A stretch of 64,000 nt of DNA, from contig OX485806.1 of the NCBI GenBank assembly GCA_950295325.1, positions 10,850,001 to 10,914,000 of the forward strand, read 5' to 3'. A model generated the notes under the pieces. It was not told the DNA's origin and ran no database searches. It saw only the letters and a list, made by a program, of their open reading frames with translations. Every line of letters begins with the position of its first letter. The first letter of the stretch is position 1. Shown here in pieces: positions 35,554 through 56,389 of the stretch. This DNA comes from Polytrichum commune. Lineage: Eukaryota; Streptophyta; Polytrichopsida; Polytrichales; Polytrichaceae. Both the position numbers and the translations under genes were made by a program.

Positions 35554-38500
35554 TTATTGTCCCAATTCACATTTGGAGTTGGGATGAGAACCCCATGTGA
35601 TTCTATTCTTCAAAAATCCGTTCCTGCTCCCTTCCCGCAAATTAAACCGATATGTACAATTAGGTTGCCTTCACGAAGAAGTCGGCACTTGTACCCATAT
35701 GAGTTTACCTTGGGTTAAAAACGCATCACAAACACTTGATAACTTTGTTTATCCCTCCATGTCGCAAGCACATGATCATAGAAACCAAAAAACAAAAAAC
35801 AAGGATGTAATTTGTTACTCTAGTAGTAAATATGCAAAAAGTTTGAAATGTCCGAATATACAGTAGTGTAGGGGAACTTGATTGCACATAGTAGTGTGTA
35901 TAATGACCTAATTACAAACATGCTTTTGAGGGCTCTCTTTTCCAACATAAAATAATGACTTTACCCTTCAATTTATGCCATGCGTTGTTTCTCAAGTGGT
36001 TTTGACCCACTTGACTCGCACATGGAAACTACATTCCAACACTAGGTGATAAAGATGAAATAGAGTGCCCTTGACGGCAACCAAACCCTACTTAAGGCCC
36101 CAACCACATTGTCCATCAAACATTTATCATGTTCAAACTTCACTACAGTTTGAAGCAACCTTGTCTTCTAGTTCCTTAACTAACAATTCAAGAGGAAAAT
36201 GTATTGTTAGAATTAATTAAACATAAGAAATAAAAGAATAAGGTTATTGTTACTGCAACCAAGAAACTATTGGCTATCTCTAAGTTACTCAACCCTTAAC
36301 CCCTAAAGGACCGAATATGAAATCACACAATATGAAGGAACTTTTTGATGTTGGATGGTGTGCGGGTGTACCAAACATTTATTGATGTTCAACATTATGA
36401 ATAAGATGTTACCCCAATCAAGTATCAAAATAAATCAAATAATCCCACACTTAAGTATCAATGAACTATGTTGAGATTAATGTTTGACTCAAAGGTATTT
36501 TGGGATTGTCAGGGTTGTCTGAACTTTGAGGAACCACTTTGACGGGCCGTAGTTTTGCCATGATTCATTTTAGATAACATCTTCGCATTGTATCTAATAT
36601 TGTGAAGTATATGATACGTGGCTGAAATAAGGGTTTTGGTTTTTGTATGCTCTAGAAATCTTATTTTGGGTGGTACAACAAATCGTGCCAATTAGAACAT
36701 TTGTATCCCATAAATTATACCATTATCAATTAGAAGAATCCAAACGTCAGATGTTTGTGACTCTCTCTCTCTCTCTCTCTACTTAATTCTTGGCAGGCCA
36801 TTAAAAGACTATAACACTTTGTATAAATGACCCTATGCAAGGTTCCACCTTAGGGGTCCAGCAAAGGGAGGTTAAAAAAGGCTCAGCCGTAGATCCAGAA
36901 CTTGCATCTACGGTCATAAAAGTTTACCTAATCTTATAATAAGAGGAAGCCAACCTCAGTACTTCCTTTCCAAGTGTAAACCGCATTAGCAGTTTACCCT
37001 AAGTAACTTATGGGATTAGGGTAAACGTGACGTGAGTTTGTAGGAAGTGGAAGTGACTGACTTCAAGCTTTGAACGTCAAAGGAAGCAAATGGCTAAAGA
37101 ACAGGTAAAATACTCATTGAAAGTATTGAGTATTGTGTATGATGGGGATAGTAAATGTTTGATTATGCCGTATAAGTTTGTGTGACATAGATAACAATTG
37201 GGTTCTGCTGTAATTCACCTCGTGTACGTTACTAACCCTCTCCGTGGATTTGGTTGGTGGCATGGGCACAGGTGAGGCAAACCCTTCACAAATATGACGG
37301 CTACATTAGGTTTTGTATACCATCTTATTGCAAAATAGTGTGTGTAGATGAAGGTTACATAAAATATATGCAATGACTAGTTTTAGTCTACATTGTGTGG
37401 TACTTTTGGGCCACCCCCTTTCGAGGGAGCCTAAAAGTATCACACAAGCCCTTCGGTGAAGGTGGCCTGCATTTGCAGGCGCCCAAGCCGAACCCGGATG
37501 ATAGGTGTATAACGTGAGTAGTTAGATTTTTAAGGGAGATTAAATATGCGTCGTAGTACCTCCGGAGGTTAGGCCTTAGTTTTTTACTAGTGTGGCTTTA
37601 AACTCCACTAACCAATTTCATATCTAGTTCTAACCTTAACCTACAACCTATTCTACGCGCAGACGCACCAGCCTTTAAACCAAGGCAATCCTAATTTGTG
37701 AATTGGGATGGTTCTGATACACCCAACCGGGTGTGACTCATACCACCCTAACTCAACGAACGGAATAACGACAATTTGATGGACCATTCAATTCTTCCTA
37801 TTTCTTTATTTAGTTCTATTTAGTTTTCTAAGCGGGGGAACTTGGCCTAAGTCCCACCCTTCACACAAATTCCTTCTTAATTACTTACTTTTGTTTGCAC
37901 GTCCTAACTTACTACATTAACATATTAAGCATCACCCCTTACCTCGGGTCTCTTGCCAACAAGGGTTTACGATTTATTTTGTATGTTTTGATTGTTAAAT
38001 GTGTTTACACTGGATAGACCACGAAATGCAACTCAATGGGACCAGGGTGACGGGCGACCTGTAGGTTCAACCTGTTGCGCAATCTTCATAAATTGGGGCC
38101 ATTACTCCCAATCTATGGGGCCAACAACATAATAGTGGATTCGCGGGTCATTAACCCCACCTTTCCACCAACAACATTCAGAGTGGTCGTGTCGGTGATT
38201 AATCCGACTTACCACACACGAAACTTGCTAATAAATGAAGCTACTACCACAAAACATACCAAGGGCCCCGAAAACAATGGAATTGGGTACTCCCTTGGCG
38301 GTCAAGTGGTCAAGCCACTTGACCTTACGAGATAGGTGAGTGGGTTTAGAGATGCGTACCTTAGCCGTGCTCCCTCCAATCCTAAATGGAAGGCTTAAGG
38401 TTAGTTAATTTACCTCAATTTTCCTCGGTTAATTTGGGCTTGATGTAGGCCGAGCCGCTACCTCCTTCCTTGCTCCACTTTCCGAGCGTCGACCTTGCCT

Positions 38501-38600
38501 CCTTCTTTGTAACTAATTTGGTAGTAAGCGTACCTTAGTTAACAATTAAAATATAAGTGTTATTCTGCCCTGTAATTTAATCCTAAGCATAATATTTATA
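35554..38600. other. Intergenic DNA, nothing identified
   Basis: The only clear content is the CT microsatellite at 36760-36781. Open frames are short and show no known motif. Confidence 0.5.
36760..36781. repeat. (CT)n microsatellite
   Basis: About ten CT units, read directly. Confidence 0.93.
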
Positions 38601-38639
38601 CTTAGTGCACCAAATTATCTTTCCAATGATCTAAAAATC

Positions 38640-39370
38640 ACTCTAATCGGATAAGAAATGCAAAAGTTATGAGGGTTGGAAGTGTGAGGTCGATTCAACC
38701 GACCCTTCCAACCCACCTATCTACCTTCTAACTTCAAGAATTCATAGCACATTCCTTACTACTTGGATCTAGGCTTTCCTTATACCATTGGAAAGCTATG
38801 AACAAGCTCTAACTAGAAAAATTATGACATCAGCAGGTTAAGCTAATAGAAATTCAGCGGACTCCTTGTAACACAGCAGTCAATCAAGAAGGCTTAAACT
38901 ATGTATCTCGCCTTCAACAATTCATATCTAATTCAAATCTTAGTCAAATCAAACGTTCTATATGACCCTGGAGAGATATTAAAAATATGTATTTGATAAA
39001 AATATGTGATTAGAAAGGTAAGCCGAAGTGAACCCAGCAGGTCCTCTGTAATGCAGCAGTCAACCAAAAGTTCTCAAACTATGTGTCCCATCTTGCACAA
39101 TTCATATCTAATTCAAATCATGCTCAAATCAAATGTTCTAAGCCATTTTGGAAAGCTACACAAAAGTTCTACTTGGGAAAAATATAATTTCTTGGAATTA
39201 AAATTCCTATTGGGCTCGCAGGTCTGATCCAGCAGCCGCTACCCACAAGACCACCCAGTTTTTCTACTCCATCTTTGAAAATCCATAACTAATTGTCATC
39301 TCAACCAAATCACAAATGGGAAACGGCTATGGATAGCTATATGAAATATCTCTAAGAGAAAAATGATAAG
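38640..39370. repeat. Diverged 180-bp tandem repeat, four copies plus a partial
   Basis: The block AATTCATATCTAATTCAAAT, or a close variant, occurs at about 38740, 38919, 39100 and 39279. Each is followed by TCAAATCAAA, GGAAAGCTAT and an ACTTGGGAAAAATAT-like block. The spacing is 179, 181 and 179 bp. Copies differ at many positions. Similar GGAAAGCTA-type repeats are known to me near the ends of some plant LTR retrotransposons, but no LTR is visible here. Confidence 0.75.
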
Positions 39371-41683
39371 TATCTTGTTCTAGCTTTTGAACTAAGCCTT
39401 CAGGGCATTGGCAGATGAGGTCTATAATGCCTCTACTCAAAACTCTACCATCCAACCTACCTCTACAAAAGAAGGAATAATTTTGTTGGTGTGTTAATAA
39501 ACACACAACCTAACTAGGAGAGAGAGAGTAGAGGAGGTTCTCAAGCCTTTCTTTTAGACCATTGAGAATACATGCTAAAGGATTTTTTCCTAACTACATT
39601 GAAGCAGGGCTTCGCCCAAAAACTAGAGAAAGAGAGAGAGCTACAAGGTGGAAGGAGGGGTTTTTAAACCCTCTCACAAAAGGGTTGGACCCCTCCTCCA
39701 CCGGATCCATTTTTCAAACCCTTTCCCGAAATTTTGGCTCGGGGGTTTTCCCGGTTGAGGTTGCCACCCTCTCGCCGAGGTGGCTCCGACAAAAAACCTT
39801 TAGAAATCTTTCTAATTTTTCCGCCATCGAGTTGGCAAGGGGGCAAGTGGGCAAGTATCCCCCTTGCTCTCTTTCTTTTTTGTCTTCAAAATTCTTCACG
39901 CCGATTTTATCTTCTTACGTAAAACACCTCCAATAGTCTTGTGTGCCTCACACTAACTAATAAACTAACACTTGCTTAGCTAGCATCTACTAACATTTGC
40001 TTAATAACTAGCATCTACTAATATTTGCTTAGCTAGTTGTTTTTACTAGCTAGCACATTTTTTCTACTTTGCTATCTTCTAGCACTACTTAGTTTCATTT
40101 TGACCTTCCTTCTTCTAGGCTAAATGCTAAATGAACTAATTTTCCCTAAATTCCCTATCAATTCTAACTTTTAATGCTAACATTCTAACTAAAAGTGATC
40201 CCGCAGAGTGGTGGACCACTCAAAGGGTTCACACATTGCAAGTTATTGAGCATATGATTGGTGTTACCATTTTACATTTGATTTATTGGAGCTCAGTTGT
40301 AAGGAGACTATGATAGGGTTTACATTGGAAAACCTTAGTATTATGGAATACTCCAAGGTTTTACTTGTAACAAAAATCTTTGTAAGAAGCTCCAAAGTGT
40401 TATGTTTTAGCATTTGCATTGCAATGGGATGGGGGAATGATCCCACCCACCCTCCCAGGTTTTGATAGATACATAGATATATGGAAGAATGGTATGGCCT
40501 CTTGCCAAGAGGATGTTATGTGAAAAAGAACTATGCTTGAAAGTAAGCTTAGCTTCTCTCAAGAAATGCCCAACTCTCTCTCTATATATATATAATTGAT
40601 ACATTTATACATGTAAAATACACTATAAACTAGTGAATGATCCCATACTAGCGAGCATATCCTCAACATGATGGGTGGAGGCGGAACCTCAAGAACTCAT
40701 TTTTGCACACCTCTAACTAGCTATAACAAACCCTGCATATATGAATGTTAACTTTGCAAAAGGTTCCTCTCTTCTTCTAAAGGACTGATAATGTTGGTGG
40801 TGTGTACTTATCCCTATCCAGATATCCTACTATATGCATTAATAAAAAAATCACATCATACCCACATTATGGGCATACATATTATGTCATTTTCACTTTA
40901 CAACTTATATATAAGCGCCTAGCCCTCGGTTTGCTCCAATTAATGAACTGCAGTTAGATTGGATGCATTTTTTTAAAGATTTTGAATATGCAAATAAATT
41001 AATGTCCTCTAGTGATAATCTCATGGATATGAACAAATCTAGATCAAGCCCTTCTGGTCTTGAACTCAAAACCGGGTCTCAACTAAACAATTAATCTAAT
41101 TAATACAATATCATACTAACCTTCATCTATAAACATATTTGAAATAACGATTACACATGTAAATGCTCACATTTTAAATAGTAGTCGGCCCACATCACGA
41201 CACCGCTTGAAATTTCATAGATTGCGCTAGTGAACTTAAACTTGGAGCCAATAAAATCCAAGGGATATAAATTGAAGTCTATATGTGATTTTGACCAATT
41301 GATGTTGCATACATATTTCATGCATGATAAGTGGTTTTATCATATTAACATTAGATGTGCAAAAGTTTGGTTTGAAACAATCTCTTGTTGGATATAGGTT
41401 TGTAATTGAGGCTAATGCTATTCCCCATAGGAGTCAAAATCCCAACAACAATTTTATCCTTGATTGATTTTCCGCCTTGATCCCCCATGTTAGGGCCATG
41501 ACCTCTGCTAAGTTGATCGATGGTTCTTAATGAAATTGTCTCGGCTTTTTAAGGCATGTCATCTTTTCCGAGCCATTAAAATTGTCTAAGTTTCGATGGT
41601 CCGCTCATACTTTGAACATTCACAACTTGGTCACTCACACCTTGCTCTCCCAAGGCATACCATGTTTTCTACATGTACATGTG
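39371..41683. other. Intergenic DNA, nothing identified
   Basis: Short CTAGC-rich and CT/TA-rich stretches near 39990-40060 and 40570-40596. No gene or repeat arm was recognised. Confidence 0.45.
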
Positions 41684-42073
41684 TAAGGTAGGGGTGGCAA
41701 TTTCGGTGCGGGTCCTAAAGTCGACCCCTATGTCGGAAGCACCTATTTAGGTGCTTTTACCTGGGTTTACAAAAGCACCTATCAAGGTGCTTTTACCGTT
41801 CACAGCGCTGCCAACATTTCATTGGCTGCCAGCGGTCGGTTTTAGAAATCCACCCTGTGGATATACCACGTACCCTATGTGCGAGTGTTGGTCACTCTAC
41901 AAGGTTTCCTTTAAAATTTTGTAGGAAATCATAAACATGCTGGAAAATTTTGATTTTTTCATAGTTGCTCTTGCACCAGCTTTGCGGAGCGCTCAAAATT
42001 TTTTTTAAAAATAGTTTCAGCATCCCAACTAGGGACATCTGAAATTTGGACGGAAATTGCCACCCCTACCTTA
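41684..42073. mobile_element. TIR element of 390 bp with TAGGGGTGGCAA termini
   Basis: The left end TAAGGTAGGGGTGGCAATTT is repeated inversely at 42052-42073. The GGGGTGGCAA terminus resembles plant hAT elements, but no 8-bp duplication could be read, so assignment is tentative. Inside, AGGTGCTTTTAC-type hairpins lie near 41730-41800. Confidence 0.65.
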
Positions 42074-44859
42074 GTGACGCTATTTTTAATGATAAATGTT
42101 GTATTCATATTTTAGAATTTGTGTATATAAGTACACTCAAAATGTTGTGCCCAACATGTAAGCCCCTTTTGTTATTTCAATAGGATTCTTGCTATTATAT
42201 ACTTTTGCATTTATTCTTACTAGTATTTGGAAAATCTTATGTACATCATACCTAGTTTGTAGGTTGATGTTGGTTTTTTATGTCTCTATGTTGCTATTGC
42301 CGAGGGCTTTAGTTTGTTCATTGTTGCCTACGTGCTCTAAACGGGCAACACATCTTCACAAACTAATCTTTTGATGGCTCCTATAGTACATACCGCATGC
42401 AGATGCATGTCACAACTCGACATATGTTGATTATGAGGAGTTGGTGTGGTCGTTGGCAAATGGACTACGCTTTTTAAAATCTAGAGGTGGCACAACGGAC
42501 TTTATTGTATCTTTGTCTACAAGATTCACGGAGAATTGAGGTTGAGGTGAGTATGTGGGGTGAAAGTGTGCTAACGTCTTGTTGTTCAAAGTTGATGCAG
42601 TGAAGGCCCCATGCAGTCAGGAATGTGTGCATTAATTCTTTCCATGTTTGGTGGCCTTGAGAGACTCCCTCACCACTTGAGAGGGGTGTTTGTATCAGGC
42701 CATACGGTAGTTCTTGAGATGGAAATTCAACTCAAGGGGGACCCCTTCATCTCTTAGACATGCCTAGCCTAACCCCCACACTATGAACATTTTGAACCAG
42801 TGCCAACATTCCCTAGGACCATTTGCAAAGAACACACCCACATAGAGAGGAATTTAACGTAAGTTGTCCTTGTTAAAAAGTGCTAGACCTAGGGCCACAT
42901 GTTGCTCAGTTGCACCTTTCACGTCCCACATCCAAGTTCTCATCACATTGCATGTCGCTCCCAAATGTGTTGGAGGTGATGGTAGAGGGTAGGGAAAAGA
43001 CATCGTTGAGAATTGAGTTGGGTACTTTGTAACATTTTGGTTTGAAATGAAAAACTACATTTACATATATTCATCCACCAACCCATCTTTTCTTATGGTT
43101 GGTTTCTCATGACTATGCATTCCCAATTCGAGCAATCTGATAGTTTGTGTTGTCAGTCCATTACTTTATCCTTGGCATTATGTGGCTGATTGGTTTGATG
43201 GTGCCCAAGTCAGTGCTAAGATTTTAGCATCAGCAGTGTTGCGAGTACTTTCATTGTTGTTTTGCCTTCGTTGTAGCTTTGTCAACATTGCTATAGGTGT
43301 CATAGGGCTCTTCAGAGCTTACCCTCAGACTTTGCCTAAAGCAAAAGTTAGAACTTGCACTTACAAAACAATGGGATGGACAACCTGCGGGCAGGGCTAA
43401 ACCATCTCATGCCCGCTACCCAACTTCTATCACTCCCTTGTCCTTATTGGCCCATCCAAGCACGCCCCTAGACAAAATTCCGAGATGTCACCATGTTTAT
43501 CCTCGTCTAAATTCACCAAATTAAATCACAAAAATATCATCTATGGGCATAAGGTTAGCAATTACAAGACGGAACCCCCACATTCTAAGTTATTCAATTT
43601 GACATCAATTCCAACCCACTGGCCCTCCTCAAAATTATCTCATAGACCATATCTGTCCTCTTTGTCCTTTAGGGGTTATCCCAAGCCTATGAAAGGTTTT
43701 GAGTGTATTTCACTCAATGTTGGTTGTGAAATTTTCATGAGCAAGTTTTGAGGTTAAAATGGGTTTTATCCATAGGATCTTGAAATATGGGAGATGAGCT
43801 ATTGAGAGGGGGGGGGGGGATGGGCATGAATAAACACTTTGGATGTTTAGAATATATCAATTGAAGGATATGATGCACAAGAAAATGCCATGTTTTATCC
43901 CCCCCCCAAAAGAAGACCTTTGACCAACCAAATTCACCTGGAAAATGAGCAGATCTAGTAGATGGACACAACTAAATAATTGAGTACCTCCAAATATGCC
44001 AAAATCTACAAACCACAACAAGCTAGACACCTTGCATTTGGCCTATATAATTGTCCCATACCTTTAGCCACATATGTGCGAAGAGTTCTCTAAAAATTAG
44101 AGAATGTCCAAGTGTTAATTGAACTATCAATGTGAGCACAAAGGCCGTTGTTATATGAACACCAAAAAAATGTTAGTTAGATAAAAAAAAACTACATCGA
44201 TGTTCATGCAAACTTGGCATTGGAGTGGCAATCATTGATTGGAGTCCACACCCTCATATGAGCTCCCAACACAACAAAATCATGACCACTTCCAACTTTG
44301 ACAAAGAAAATTCACATTCCAATCTTTGCAAATTGCACGATTCATGTGTCTATGGGTACATATCCATGTTGGCTTCATGTTTATAGGTATTTTTAATTAC
44401 AAATGAGTATGCATGCACTTACAGGGATCACACATCCAGACACAAATAAATGAGTATATGTATCGCATTATTTTGGTGTTAGTGAAAATCCGTGAGTTAG
44501 GTTGGGGATAATGTAGGGAAGAAGTCACCCATCAACCCAAAATGGGTTGCTTGGGAAGTTAGGGGTTCAGCCTAAAAATGACTTTTTAGAATATAATCAA
44601 AAAATTACACAAAGCATACAAATCCAACCTTGTAAAATCAGTCAATTTGTGACCACAAAACATTGTGAACCTTAACCCTGTGGAGAGGTTGCTCTTCATT
44701 CAAATTCAAACTCTACCTCCAAGCATGCACCACAAGTGGAAAAACTTTATTGATCTGGTATGCAAAACAACCAATGGAAAATAATACATGACCAAGTCTT
44801 GACAACAACTCAATGAATTCTTAAAGAAAAAGTCCCATTGAGGATAATTTTTATGAAAT
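42074..44859. other. Intergenic DNA, nothing identified
   Basis: A 12-base G run (43808-43819) and a 9-base C run (43899-43907) bracket about 80 bp and could fold back on each other. No gene was recognised. Confidence 0.5.
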
Positions 44860-44985
44860 GAAATTGATTTGAGTCCGGGAAGCCAAAGGCTAATGAGACT
44901 GAAAGTACATCACGGTGGTTTCAAACCGGCTAACTCCCTAGAGCGGTGGAGTGCAGTAGTCTCCATGAGATACTTGATGATCTGC
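44860..44985 (-). mobile_element. 5'-truncated LINE 3' end
   Basis: On the minus strand it reads ACTGCACTCCACCGCTCTAG, then a GGTTTGAAACCACCGTGATG block, then TCAATTTCATTTCAT. It is the same terminal segment as at 20150-20265 and 7178-7313. Only the end of the reverse transcriptase frame and the 3' UTR are present. Confidence 0.75.
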
Positions 44986-45647
44986 CTGGAAGAAAGACTT
45001 TGAGGCTCCTAATACTACATTCTTAAATACTGATGGAAATTTATCTCTAATGGGGTTATATAAGGGACAATGAATCCTTCAAAACTGCTTGATACACCCT
45101 CACCAGGTTCTCTTTCCTACTCACCTGGTCAAATTATTTGAGTATACACAAAATGGGAACTATGCGGGAAAAAAAAATGAGTGCATTACACAGGACCTTT
45201 TAACAGCAACTCATTAAGGTGCCAACATACAGCTAAAGATAAGCAGCTCCTACCACATTCTTCAAAAAAGCTGCCCATGCTAATTTTCAATATTTAATTT
45301 CAGTGCTCAAGCAAGTCTAACTACCATGCCACGAATTGCTCCAATGGATTGCTGTCTATGGGTCACACCTTTGAGAACAGCTCGTATCCTTTGAGAAAGC
45401 CTGAATTTCAGCGATAGTCGAAATTCTCTGACAGTGGCCCTTCCAAAAACCATGTGTGTTGCAACCCATTAAATGAACAAGTGGCATATTTGTAAGCTCC
45501 GCCCCAGATGCTTGTAATAGAGCTTCGGGGATGGTAGCCTCCATTATTCTCTTTCCACAACTGGACTGCCTGTGGACCCTCTACTCTTTGCAAGACCTCC
45601 TTCACTTAATACTTTCAGAGCCAATAAATTAGCTATTATACTTCTAC

Positions 45648-53208
<7,561 letters not shown>

Positions 53209-53860
53209 CTTGCCTAACTTAACTTAGTTCTGCTCGAACCCTAACTTCACAGAAATGATGAACTTCTCCGCAACACTTCTCTTCCTTTCGCTCCACAGCC
53301 TCTCAATCACAGCCTCTGCAATGCGGCAAGCATTGCCCTAATTCGACCTCATTCGCTCCAAAACCTATTTCCCTCCTTCCCTGTTGCGATCACCTGAACT
53401 CCGATCCTTGCCAATTGGGGTTTGAATTCTTCCTGGAAGCGTCTGGAGGCGTGGAATTAGGAATGGAGCACAAAAAAAGTTCAGGAAACAGGGGCGGGGG
53501 TGCATAAATCCCTCGATCTAAGGCGATACGGGGCTGTTTTTGAGCGAAATAAACATCCGGCGATCGGTGTTCCGGAGCGGAATCGATTATCGGCCGCTTG
53601 AAAAGAGGAGGGGAGGGGAGGGGAAGCGATCGATTGAAGCGAGGGGCTACGGAATGGGGCGTGATGGCTCACGCGACTGCTTGTGCGGGGGCGCCAGGGA
53701 TAGCGAACCACGAGCCAGGGCAAACAACGGTCCCGCCCCTCCGCTCCGGCAGTTGGTGACGTCCGCGGCCGTTTGTCTGCGTCACATCGCGTTTAGCGTC
53801 TGCCGTCTCCGCGAGTGCGGCGTCCGCCGGCGGCACGGTGGAATCTTGGTCACCTGATCC
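53209..53860 (-). promoter_or_regulatory. GC-rich leader and promoter of the enolase gene
   Basis: This is the most GC-rich stretch near the gene and abuts its start codon. It contains a GC box (CCCGCCCC, about 53732-53739), an ACGT/TGACG-type element (TGACGTCC at 53757-53764) and a second inverse one (GCGTCAC at 53779-53785). No clear TATA box was seen, as is usual for housekeeping promoters. Transcription start positions cannot be fixed. Open frames here (e.g. 53481-53857) reflect composition, not genes. Confidence 0.6.
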
Positions 53861-53976
53861 ACCAACCTGCCTACTAAGTTAATAAATAAGTATGTAATAA
53901 GCATTATGTAGAGTAGACTCAGTAGAGGCGCCTATAACCGATCATTTAAGACATTCTGCGCCAAATCTGGAGAAGT

Positions 53977-54420
53977 ACACCCTAAACTCCGTAATATCAA
54001 CCTCCATAATGTCACTCACTCTCTAATATCCCGAAACCCTAGGGAACGGATGTTTGTAGTTCAAATCTCACTCCATATTGGCACATTTCTCTCCCTTATA
54101 TCACGAATTTTGCCATTAATGCAAACCACCCAAGAAGTCAACCCACACCCTCACATTGCACCATGTGTCAATATGTGGAGTGTCACCTTCTTATTCTTCC
54201 ACTTGTTGAATGTTGGTGCATGCATATGCCACATCGCCCGGGAGGGCCAAGTGGAGTGGACCACACCACATCATTAAAATGTTGCACTTTGTGTTATCCT
54301 ATAGTGTCACATGCTACACTAATTCTATAGTATCACGCATCCATGTTAACACTACAAAAATTTGTAATATCACGTGCACTTTGGTTACCACATGTGTGAT
54401 ACTACGGAGTTCAAAGTGTA
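53977..54420. mobile_element. TIR element family B, copy 2
   Basis: The left end is TACACCCTAAACTCCGTAAT and the right-end inverse is TACACTTTGAACTCCGTAGT. It is collinear with copy 1 at 24316-24800 throughout, including ATTCTATAGTATCACGCATC. It inserted just upstream of the enolase promoter region. Confidence 0.84.
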
Positions 54421-54680
54421 TAAGGCGGTGCAAATATTTCCCATGTAGGAAGATAGAAATCAAGGAGGATTGATTTTTTTATTTAATTTTTTGTCATTTT
54501 ATTCCTTAAGGTGAAGCCTTTGAAGCCATCAGTTGGCATGAACACATTCCAAAGTCTAGAGTTTGACGTAACTGCCCCATTTTGAGACAAGTTCCTCCTC
54601 ACGTTAGCACTCAAAACCAGGGACATGTGTCATGGCACTATCGATTTCTTGATGATTACATAACCGAAGTTGGAGGCTTA

Positions 54681-54775
54681 GGGTTAGTTTCCATGTAGGG
54701 TGCTTCGTCCATCATATTCTAGTGGAAATGTAGATTTCACTTCGTGGGTGAAGTAGTCTACGTGGAAACTAACCC
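54681..54775. mobile_element. Mini Tourist-like MITE, 95 bp
   Basis: The terminal repeat GGGTTAGTTTCCATGTAG appears inversely as GGGTTAGTTTCCACGTAG. A perfect TTA duplication flanks it (54678-54680 and 54776-54778). The element folds as one hairpin. Confidence 0.85.
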
Positions 54776-54778
54776 TTA

Positions 54779-56389
54779 GAAACCATGAAACATGGAACCT
54801 TATTTTAACCACCCACAAAAAAAGATATTACCAAAGTAAGGCCCAACATGAGCAAAATGATGGCACCCTATAGATTCCCGATGAGTCCTAATCGAGAATA
54901 GGTGGTTCTACTCTAGCTTCTGGAACTCAAAATGTATGTATGTAAGCAAGTACTTGTAATGTACTAAATGCTAGGTGATTAAGGCTATATATTCTCATGC
55001 TGGGGATTCGTGGTACTCATGTATTCTCATTAGTGAGAGTTCATTCATCTTTGCGGATGAGATGAACCACTTTAGACACTTCCATACGTCGTCGGCTCCT
55101 TGTCTCAAGGGTTTCAAAAATACCAAGTTTTAGTAGTTTTAAAAATCCTAGTCTAATCTAATATAAAGGGGTATAGACATAAAAAAAAATGCCTCATATA
55201 GAAGCAAGTGGGGGCATCTTGTGTTGCCAACCTATCATCACTAATCCGGTTAGTTTAAAGAAACATTAACATGGGCGGACGTTAAATACCCCCTCACGAA
55301 CTTTCGGAGATATCAAATCCGGGTTGGGGCAACCTTCTAGAGAAATTTTCTAAACCCGACCGAAAATTGTTGTCTGCCTTGCCCAACTTCGAAAAAAACA
55401 TTACCCTTGCATTCTTGAAGGCCGCTTGACTACAAATCCCATATTGAGTGCACTTCACCTTCAAGGTCTACAATCCAATATATATATATATGTGCACTTC
55501 TAATTAGTAAATAAGCAATTGATTGGGATTTCATTCCGGAAGTGAAACCATCAATGAAGCACGTAATTAACTTGGAGGTCAAAAACATTACAAACTCCTC
55601 ATTAACATTGAGGTTATAATTTTGTGACTTACCATTTAAAATTATCTGTGTCATTCTAATGATAGATTAGTGCAAGTGTTCATAAGATGACCAAAATGAA
55701 ACAATGAATATAGAATATAAAACATATAACAAAAATTTATATAAATCTCAATAATATTTTTTAGGTAATATAATATAAGGTATAAATAAATGGTATGTTA
55801 TTTGGAATTAGACTTGTGGGACAACGTTATGGATGGGGTATACTCAAAAAATCATAAGCTTCTGACTGTAGCCTATTTGAATTATTGTAATAAATTATCC
55901 TCATCACATATTGTATTATCTTCAAAATCACATGGTGTATATTATTTATTTTATAATAATAATAATAATAATAATAAATTGATTTTTTTAGTTCACCAAT
56001 TTATCATAAGGTGATATATATTATTTTGACATATTACAAATGTTTGAGCAATCACACCCGTGCAAAATAAATGAATTATGAACAAAAAAAATATGTCTAT
56101 GACAACACGTCATAATTATATATTGCACACATTGATATCTTGCGATATTTATCAAAATAACCATGTGGAATTCAAAGCCACATCATGGCCTTGGAAACAA
56201 CTCATGGGAGGTTAGAAAATAGGCTTAGAGCATCCAAGGCCACATCATTGTCCCTTGCCAACTAATTAATATTTATAAAATAACTATGAAGGAGAAAATA
56301 GGTCTGACATGCCAACTCGGAGGTGTTTCACTAACGTAAGCTCCATCCGAGCTTCTTGATGGACTCATCCAATTTTCATTACCGGATGA
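54779..56389. other. AT-rich intergenic DNA with (ATA)n microsatellite
   Basis: TA repeats near 55480-55492 and about eight AAT units at 55951-55978. No gene was recognised. Confidence 0.55.

Noticed and set aside
43808-43907. G run and C run bracketing about 80 bp, like the nested element at 58.7 kb
   Set aside because: Flanks show no matching 8-bp duplication and the sequence next to the runs does not pair well.
53481-53857. Open frames of 80-105 codons on both strands upstream of enolase
   Set aside because: They lie in the GC-rich promoter region, where stops are rare, and have no recognisable domain.
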